DNA from: Streptomyces lichenis | GTDB taxonomy: Bacteria; Actinomycetota; Actinomycetes; Streptomycetales; Streptomycetaceae | Assembly: GCF_023218175.1 (NCBI RefSeq) | Contig: NZ_JALPTH010000007.1 | Span: 186,001-250,000, forward strand | DNA length: 64,000 bases | Reading direction: 5' to 3' | In this document: piece by piece, positions 58,980 to 64,000 of the stretch | Layout of the letters: each line of letters starts with the position of its first letter | Position numbering within the stretch: position 1 is the stretch's first letter | Notes under the pieces: generated by a model | What the model was told of the DNA's origin: nothing | Database searches by the model: none | What the model saw: the letters and a program-made list of their open reading frames with translations, nothing else | Translations under genes and position numbers: made by a program

Positions 58980-60635
58980 ATGACGACTTTCGAAGGCGCC
59001 TCGCGCCAGCCGCGGGGCCTGGTGCGACACGTGGGTGCCTCGTGGATGCAGGCGCCCTACCCCGCCCTGGTCGCCGACTCCTCCGGCGGTGTCGTGGAGG
59101 CGAACGCGGCGGCCACCCACCTCTTCCCCGGCGCGGTCAGCGGCGCCTGGCTGGACCATGTGGTGCCCGGCTGGCTCGCCGACGCGCACCGCAGGGCCGG
59201 CGAGGAGGGCCAGCCGCCCCGCCCCGTCCGCGGCCGCCACGAGGACCTCACCCTGGAGGCCCACCCCACCGTGGGCACCGACGGCGACATCGTGTGGTGG
59301 CTGGTCGACGACACCGACCGGCTGCTCGCCGAGACCGCGCTGCGCAGCGAACGCGAGCGCACCGCCTTCCTCGCCGACGCCTCCAGCCGGCTGCTCGCCT
59401 CGCTGAACGTGCCGCGCTGCATGGAGGTGGCGGTGCAGCTCGCCGCCTCCCACCTGGCCGACGCCGCCCTGCTCGTCATGCCCGCGGCCGGGCGGCGCCA
59501 CCCGATCGCCGCCAGCGTGGGCGGCGCCCCCGCCGAGCACAGCAGCGCCCGGATCGACCCGTCCGCCGTGACCGGCCTCAGCGAGGCCCTCCAGGGCTTC
59601 CCGCCCGTCCCCTCCCGCTGGATCGACCCGGCGACGCTCCCGGACTGGGCCGTCCCGGAGGGCTTCGACGGACCGGCCGGCTCGGTCGTCGTCACCCCGC
59701 TGCCCGGGCACGGCATCCCCGCCGGGGCGCTGATCCTGCTCCGGCGCGGCGACCACGCCGCCTTCGACGCCTCCGAGGAGGTCTTCGCCCGGGTCTTCGC
59801 CGCCCGCGCCGGCGCCGCGCTGTCCGCCGCCCGGATGTACGCCGAGCAGGCCGGCATCACCGCCACCCTGATGGTCGAGCTGCTGCCGCCCAAGCTCCAC
59901 CCGGTGCGGGGCGTGGAGTACGCCGGCGGATACCGCGCCTCCCGCGACACCGAGCGGATCGGCGGCGACTTCTACGACGTCCACCCCGGCGCCGGATCCG
60001 ACCAGGAGACCCTGGCCGTCCTCGGCGACGTCTGCGGCAAGGGGCTGGACGCCGCCGTCCTCACCGGCAAGATCCGCACCACCCTCCAGGCCCTGCTGCC
60101 CCTGGCCGAGGACCACGAGAAGCTGCTGCGCCTGCTCAACGGGACACTGCTCACCGGCCGGCACACCCGCTACGCCACCCTGGTCCTGGCCTCCGTACGG
60201 CGCGAGGGCCGCGTCACCCGCCTCCGCCTCACCAGCGCCGGCCACCCCCGTCCGCTGATCGTCCGGCGCAGCGGCGAGGTCGAGGAGGCCGACACCGCCG
60301 GCACCCTGATCGGGGCCCTGCCGGACGTCCACGCCCGCACCGCCGAGGTCCTGCTCCAGCCGGGCGAGGCGTGCCTGCTCTACACCGACGGCATCACCGA
60401 GGCCAAGGGCGGCCCGCTGGGCGACGTCCGGTTCGGCACCCGCCGGCTGCGCGAGGCGGTCGCCGACTGCGCGGGCATGCCGGCCGAAGCCGTCGTCGAA
60501 CGGGTCCAGATGCTCGCCGCCGAGTGGGTCGGCGGCCGGCCGCACGACGACATGGCCGTGCTCGCGATCTCCGTACCGCACTCCACCCATCTGACAGCGG
60601 TGGACGGCCGCACTCCGGGCAGGTACACCACATGA
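58980..60635 (+). CDS. PAS-GAF-like-SpoIIE (PP2C) phosphatase of the B12/STAS module
   Basis: A 551-residue cytosolic phosphatase. A PAS-like domain (about 20-115, PYPALVADSSGGVVEANAAA), a GAF-like domain (about 135-295) and the PP2C domain (about 315-540): ELLPPKLHPVRGVEYAGGYR, GGDFYDVHPG, GDVCGKGLDAAVLTGKIRTT, TSAGHPRPLIV, YTDGITEAKGG and DDMAVLAI. All metal ligands are kept. It should dephosphorylate the STAS proteins encoded downstream. The ATG at 58980 begins MTTFEGAS; the Shine-Dalgarno site is weak (gggacc). The stop overlaps the next ATG (ATGA), which couples translation with the cobalamin-binding protein. Confidence 0.9.
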   Translation: MTTFEGASRQPRGLVRHVGASWMQAPYPALVADSSGGVVEANAAATHLFPGAVSGAWLDHVVPGWLADAHRRAGEEGQPPRPVRGRHEDLTLEAHPTVGTDGDIVWWLVDDTDRLLAETALRSERERTAFLADASSRLLASLNVPRCMEVAVQLAASHLADAALLVMPAAGRRHPIAASVGGAPAEHSSARIDPSAVTGLSEALQGFPPVPSRWIDPATLPDWAVPEGFDGPAGSVVVTPLPGHGIPAGALILLRRGDHAAFDASEEVFARVFAARAGAALSAARMYAEQAGITATLMVELLPPKLHPVRGVEYAGGYRASRDTERIGGDFYDVHPGAGSDQETLAVLGDVCGKGLDAAVLTGKIRTTLQALLPLAEDHEKLLRLLNGTLLTGRHTRYATLVLASVRREGRVTRLRLTSAGHPRPLIVRRSGEVEEADTAGTLIGALPDVHARTAEVLLQPGEACLLYTDGITEAKGGPLGDVRFGTRRLREAVADCAGMPAEAVVERVQMLAAEWVGGRPHDDMAVLAISVPHSTHLTAVDGRTPGRYTT

Positions 60636-61786
60636 CCCAAGCTCTCGACCCCCCGGAGGACGCCGCGGCCCCGGCGTCCGCCGCCGCCCGCCCGCCGGGC
60701 CCGGACAGCCTGGTGGCGGCCCGCCGCGCGCTGTGGCACGCCGTGCGCGACCGCGACGAGTCGCGCGCCGCACGATCCGTCTTCGACCTCCTCGACGCGG
60801 GCGCCGACGCCGAGGACGTCCTGCTCGGCGTCATCGCCCGGGTGCAGTTCACCGTGGGCGAGGAGTGGGCCGCCGGCCGGCTCAGCGTCGCCGCCGAGCA
60901 CGCGGCGACCGCCATCCACGACCGCATCATCGCCGCCATGTCGCACCGGGAGGCCGAAGCCCGCCCGGCCGATGCCACCCCCGCGGCCGCGGTGACCGTC
61001 GCCTGCGTGGACGGCGAGTGGCACTCGCTGCCGGCCCGCATCCTGGCCGAGGTGCTGCGGCTGCGCGGCCACCGGGTGGACTTCCTGGGCGCCCAGGTGC
61101 CCACCCCGCACCTGGTGGCTCATCTGCACCACACGGCGCCCGCCGCCGTCGCGCTCTCCTCCTCCATCCCGACCCGGCTCCCGGCCGCGCACGCGGCCAT
61201 CACCGCCGTGCAGGCCGTGGGCATCCCCGTCCTCGCCGGCGGAGCGGCCTTCGGACCGGACGGCCGCTACGCCCGGCTGCTCGGCGCGGACGCCTGGGCG
61301 CCGGACGCCCGGGGCGCCGCCGACGCGCTGGCCCGCGGCGTGCCCCGCCCGGCCGCCGGCGCCGTCCGGCAGACCATCGACGACCTGCCGCATCTGGCCG
61401 ACCAGGAGTTCACCATGGTCAGCCGCAGCAGGGGGCAGCTGGTGAAGAACACGATGGCCGCCCTGGAGGACCGGCTGCCCGCCATGCGGGCCTACACCGA
61501 GGCGCAGCGCGAGCGCACCGCCGAGGACGTCGCCCATATCGTCGAGTTCCTGGCGGCGGCCCTCTACACGGACGACTCCGGCCTCCTCACCCGCTTCCTC
61601 GACTGGACCGGTGACATCCTGGAGGCGCGCGGGGTCCCCGCCCGCGTCCTCGGCCCCGCGCTGGAGATCCTCCAGGACGAGCTGAAGGACTTCCCCCGCG
61701 CCCTGCGGTTCCTCGCCGAGGGGCACGCCGCCCTGGACGGACGGGGCACCCGACCCACGATCCCCGGCACCGGAAGCGAAGCATGA
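60632..61786 (+). CDS. Cobalamin (B12)-binding domain protein
   Basis: A 384-residue cytosolic protein. An N-terminal helical cap (about 25-105: LLDAGADAEDVLLGVIARVQ, FTVGEEWAAGRLSVAAEHAA) precedes a B12-binding Rossmann-like domain (about 118-245) with VACVDGEWHSLPARILAEVL, HRVDFLGAQVP, VALSSSIPTRL and VLAGGAAFGPDG. The cobalt-ligating His of the E/DxHxxG motif is His131 (GEWH), though the following Gly is absent. A helical C-terminal part (about 260-384) is rich in Arg/Glu and ends with AEGHAALDGRG. The cap plus B12 layout is that of the CarH/LitR light sensors without their MerR head. It overlaps both neighbours by four bases. Confidence 0.88.
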   Translation: MTQALDPPEDAAAPASAAARPPGPDSLVAARRALWHAVRDRDESRAARSVFDLLDAGADAEDVLLGVIARVQFTVGEEWAAGRLSVAAEHAATAIHDRIIAAMSHREAEARPADATPAAAVTVACVDGEWHSLPARILAEVLRLRGHRVDFLGAQVPTPHLVAHLHHTAPAAVALSSSIPTRLPAAHAAITAVQAVGIPVLAGGAAFGPDGRYARLLGADAWAPDARGAADALARGVPRPAAGAVRQTIDDLPHLADQEFTMVSRSRGQLVKNTMAALEDRLPAMRAYTEAQRERTAEDVAHIVEFLAAALYTDDSGLLTRFLDWTGDILEARGVPARVLGPALEILQDELKDFPRALRFLAEGHAALDGRGTRPTIPGTGSEA

Positions 61787-62217
61787 CCACCGTCCCCGAC
61801 GACACCGCCCCCGACGAGACCTTCGGCCTGGAGGTCACCACCGGCGAGGAGCGGGACGTGCGTGTCCAGGTCCGCGGCGACCTCGACCACGAGACCGCCG
61901 AGGAGCTGCTGGAGGCTGCCCGCGCCCACCTCCGGTCCGACCGGCCGCCGCGCCACCTCCACCTGGACTGCGCACGGCTCACCCTGTGCGACTCCATGGG
62001 ACTGGCCGCGCTGCTGCTGATCCACCGCCACGCGCTGGCCGCCGGGACCCGGCTGCACCTGGACAACCGTCCCGGCATGCTGGAGCACCTGCTGGAACTG
62101 ACCGGCACCCTCGACCACTTCGCCCAGGCCGAGAAGGGCGGGGACGACCGCCCGGCGCACGAGGATCCGCCCCCGCACAGCGCCGCCGGGTCCCCGCCGC
62201 CGGCCCACCCCGGATGA
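61783..62217 (+). CDS. STAS-domain anti-sigma factor antagonist
   Basis: A 144-residue protein with a STAS domain (about 14-110): VRVQVRGDLDHETAEELLEA, the phospho-site region LDCARLTLCDSMGLAALLLI with Ser71 as the likely phosphoserine, and the C-terminal HLDNRPGMLEHLLELTGTLD. A disordered Pro/His tail (about 115-144) follows. RsbV/SpoIIAA-type proteins in the unphosphorylated state capture the anti-sigma kinase. The ATG overlaps the TGA of the B12 gene by four bases, so it belongs to the same translational unit. The phosphatase three genes upstream and the ATPase at 62888 are its presumed partners. Confidence 0.92.
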   Translation: MTTVPDDTAPDETFGLEVTTGEERDVRVQVRGDLDHETAEELLEAARAHLRSDRPPRHLHLDCARLTLCDSMGLAALLLIHRHALAAGTRLHLDNRPGMLEHLLELTGTLDHFAQAEKGGDDRPAHEDPPPHSAAGSPPPAHPG

Positions 62218-62392
62218 CCGGCCGACCCCGGGCACCCCTGGCCCGCAGCCGTCCCGCCGCCGAGGCGAATCGCTTCTGCGGCCCGCCGGAGGCTCGGGGC
62301 CCCGACGGGCGTCGAAGGCCGCCGGGCGCACCCCCGGACCGGCCCGGACCCGGTCCGCGCACCCCGGCGACCGCCCCCGTCGGCGACCGCCC

Positions 62393-62421
62393 TTCGCACC
62401 GCCGGGGCGAGCTGCGACAAT
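62393..62421 (+). promoter_or_regulatory. Candidate internal promoter giving a leaderless STAS-2 transcript
   Basis: TTCGCA (62393-62398) and GACAAT (62416-62421) are exactly 17 bases apart, and the ATG at 62428 follows the -10 by six bases. No ribosome-binding site precedes that ATG. The pattern suggests transcription starting at the initiation codon. Confidence 0.42.
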
Positions 62422-62427
62422 GCCACG

Positions 62428-62805
62428 ATGAGCGATGAACCCGAAGTGACCACGACACTGGTCGAGGACGTCCGGGTGGTGCGGGTCAGCGGCGAGTTCG
62501 ACCCCGACGAGGCCGCCACCCTGACGGAGGCGCTGGCCGTGCCCTCCGGTGGGGCGGCCCTCGGCCTGGTGGTGGACCTGGCTCATGTCGCGTTCGCCGA
62601 CTCCTCCTTCCTGCACGCCCTGATCGACGCCCGGCTGCGCCACCGCGACGCCCGGGTGCCGCTGGTCCTGGCCGCCCCCGGCCCGCTGGTGGTGCGCCTG
62701 CTGGAGCTGACCGACACCGCACGCGTCTTCACCATCACGCCCACCGTCGAGGCCGCCGTGGAGGCGGTCCGCGGGGCCCGCGCCGACGGCCGTTCGCTCC
62801 GGTGA
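62428..62805 (+). CDS. Second STAS-domain anti-sigma factor antagonist
   Basis: A 125-residue protein, almost entirely one STAS domain: VTTTLVEDVRVVRVSGEFDP, ALGLVVDLAHVAFADSSFLH with Ser59 as the expected phospho-site, and LLELTDTARVFTITPTVEAA at the end. It is only moderately similar to the first STAS protein (61783), so it is not a recent duplicate. It lies 210 bp after that gene, separated by a spacer with its own promoter candidate, and 82 bp before the ATPase gene. It may be the antagonist proper, with the first acting as scaffold, or both may compete for the ATPase. Confidence 0.92.
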   Translation: MSDEPEVTTTLVEDVRVVRVSGEFDPDEAATLTEALAVPSGGAALGLVVDLAHVAFADSSFLHALIDARLRHRDARVPLVLAAPGPLVVRLLELTDTARVFTITPTVEAAVEAVRGARADGRSLR

Positions 62806-62887
62806 CGGCGGACACGGCGTACCCGGCGCCCGCGCGGGCAGCCGCAGAGAGAGCACCACGGGCGCGCCGACCGCGCAGGAGGGACGC

Positions 62888-63301
62888 ATGACGACGCAAC
62901 GGACGGTCACCGACCGCGACCACCGACCCGCCACCGCGGGCGCCGCCCGGGACCAGGTACGCCGGCTGCTCGGCGGCGCGGCGTCGCCGCTGCCGGCCGC
63001 CGTGGTCAACGACGTCCTGCTGGTCACCTCCGAACTGGTCACCAACGCCCTGCGGCACGGCGGAGGGCTCACCGCCTTCGGTGCCGTCCTCGGCGACGGC
63101 ACCATCACCCTCAGTGTCAGCGACCGCACCTCCACCCCTCCGCGCACGGACACCGCGGGGACGGTCACCACCCCGGGCGGCTTCGGCTGGCCCCTGGTGC
63201 GGCGGCTGAGCCGGACGGTCGCCGTCCGGACCACGCCCACCGGCAAGACCATCGAGGCGGTCGTCTCCCTGTCCCCCCTGGGGCAGGCGCCGGGGGCCTG
63301 A
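62888..63301 (+). CDS. RsbW-like ATPase (anti-sigma factor kinase)
   Basis: A 137-residue HATPase_c protein. The N-box is LLVTSELVTNALRHGGG (Asn53), followed by the ATP-lid region GTITLSVSDRTS and GGFGWPLVRRLSRTVAVRTT, and the closing strand GKTIEAVVSLSPLG. Its size is that of minimal Streptomyces anti-sigma-type ATPases, which phosphorylate STAS proteins and bind sigma factors. CAGGAGGG lies about eight bases before the ATG. It follows two STAS genes and a phosphatase, completing a partner-switching set; no sigma factor gene is in the visible part of this locus. Confidence 0.92.
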   Translation: MTTQRTVTDRDHRPATAGAARDQVRRLLGGAASPLPAAVVNDVLLVTSELVTNALRHGGGLTAFGAVLGDGTITLSVSDRTSTPPRTDTAGTVTTPGGFGWPLVRRLSRTVAVRTTPTGKTIEAVVSLSPLGQAPGA

Positions 63302-63327
63302 CGCCTTCCCCCGGCCCCCCGCCGGTG

Positions 63328-63960
63328 TCAGCCGGCGGCGGGCGGGTCGAGGGCGCCGTGCGGCAGGCCGAGGGCCTGCTCGGCGGTGGTCACGGCCATC
63401 CGGGCGACCACCGCCGGGAGTTCGGGCATACCGGCGTTGGCGCTCAGGCCGTCGAGCACCACCAGGATCTGCGTGGCCGCGATGACCGGGTCGCCGGCGC
63501 GGAAGTCGCCGCTCCCGGTGCCCGTGCGGACCAGGTCGGCCAGCCGGCCGCGCCAGGCCGCCTCCTGGGCGGCCACCCGCTCGCCCAGGACCGGGCGGTA
63601 GCGGCCGAGATGGCGGGCGTTGATCCAGAGCAGGCTCACGGCGTCGTACGCGGGGCCGGAGGTCCGCGCCAGGAAGGCGGCCAGGTGCTCCGGCGGCGAG
63701 GCCCCGGAGCGGTCGGCCGGCAGCAGGGTGTCCAGCTCGCCGCCGGCCGCGCTGCCGAACGCCTCCGCCACCAGGTTCTCGGCGGACGGGAAGTAGTGGC
63801 TGATCAGCCCGGGGCGGACGCCGAGCTCCTCGGCGATCCTGCGCAGGGTGACGCACTCCAGGCCCTCGGCCAGGGCCACGGCGGCGGAGGCGGCGACGAT
63901 CTCGGCCCGCCGGTCCTCCGGCGACTTGCGGATCCGCTTCCTCGGGGCGCTTGACGGCAT
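63328..63960 (-). CDS. TetR-family transcriptional regulator (BetI-like)
   Basis: A 210-residue repressor. The N-terminal HTH includes RRAEIVAASAAVALAEGLEC, VTLRRIAEELGVRPGLISHY and FPSAENLVAEAF. The ligand domain (about 80-210) is helical, with DAVSLLWINARHLGRYRPVL and AATQILVVLDGLSANAGM. Such regulators control an adjacent divergent gene in response to a small ligand; the neighbour would start near 63981. The ATG lies near the left end of a 20-bp spacer. It converges with the ATPase gene with 26 bp between. Confidence 0.9.
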   Translation of the reverse strand: MPSSAPRKRIRKSPEDRRAEIVAASAAVALAEGLECVTLRRIAEELGVRPGLISHYFPSAENLVAEAFGSAAGGELDTLLPADRSGASPPEHLAAFLARTSGPAYDAVSLLWINARHLGRYRPVLGERVAAQEAAWRGRLADLVRTGTGSGDFRAGDPVIAATQILVVLDGLSANAGMPELPAVVARMAVTTAEQALGLPHGALDPPAAG

Positions 63961-63980
63961 CCCCGTATGCTATTGGGCGC

Positions 63981-64000
63981 GTGACCAACAGGCAAGGCGC
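63981..64000 (+). CDS. Possible start of the next gene (cut by the window end)
   Basis: A GTG at 63981 opens a frame reading VTNRQG to the window end. It would be divergent from the TetR gene with only 20 bp between the starts, a compact arrangement sometimes seen for TetR-controlled genes. No Shine-Dalgarno sequence is visible, so a leaderless start would be required. This is a weak call. Confidence 0.22.

Overview
The window is chromosomal DNA from a Streptomyces-type actinomycete. The DNA is extremely GC-rich with GC-ending codons, there are many GTG starts, and the gene content includes families largely confined to these sporulating bacteria: a rodlin, a subtilisin-inhibitor (SSI) protein, a streptogrisin-type protease, a 1,3,6,8-tetrahydroxynaphthalene synthase operon, an XRE/DUF397/ATPase regulatory group and several SpoIIE-type phosphatases. 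I saw no rRNA, tRNA, CRISPR array, transposase, integrase or prophage gene.

Layout. 0-8.1 kb: the end of a SigB/SigF-type sigma factor, a SpoIIE phosphatase and a cytosolic hybrid histidine kinase built on seven HAMP repeats, with an orphan roadblock protein read divergently. 8.1-20 kb: a secreted phospholipase C, an ATP-dependent DNA ligase with an unusual insertion, a HAD phosphatase, an isochorismatase-fold hydrolase coupled to an F420-dependent oxidoreductase, a polysaccharide deacetylase lipoprotein, and an SRPBCC protein coupled to a desaturase-like flavoenzyme. 20-28 kb: an SSI-type protease inhibitor, a carbonic anhydrase with a SulP anion transporter, an SPW-repeat membrane protein, a Ser/Thr kinase and an MHS-family transporter. 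27.8-32 kb: the rppA / CYP158-like P450 / cupin oxygenase operon for naphthol pigment chemistry, faced by a small acyl-CoA carboxylase epsilon-like gene and a phosphoesterase.

32-44.7 kb: a DUF574 methyltransferase, the XRE-DUF397-ATPase group around a perfect palindrome, a rodlin, several small unknown genes, an aldo/keto reductase with a LysR regulator, a drug-efflux transporter, and the remains of a deleted MalY/PatB aminotransferase. 44.8-54.5 kb: two large secreted proteins ending in nearly identical ricin-B lectin domains, a streptogrisin-like protease, a class II amidotransferase with glutamate decarboxylase, and a truncated rodlin relative. 54.9-64 kb: a second SpoIIE phosphatase, a VOC protein, a double-headed MerR regulator, and then the most interesting locus: a SpoIIE phosphatase, a cobalamin-binding protein, two STAS proteins and an RsbW-like ATPase, followed by a TetR regulator.

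Working together. Much of the window is signalling by phosphorylation and partner switching: three SpoIIE phosphatases, two anti-sigma-type ATPases, two STAS antagonists, a HAMP hybrid kinase, a Ser/Thr kinase and a sigma-factor fragment. The 59.0-63.3 kb locus looks like a self-contained module in which a B12-binding (possibly light- or cobalamin-sensing) protein sets the balance between phosphatase, STAS proteins and ATPase. This is inference from domains and overlapping reading frames. All functions are read from the sequence by eye; no database search was run.
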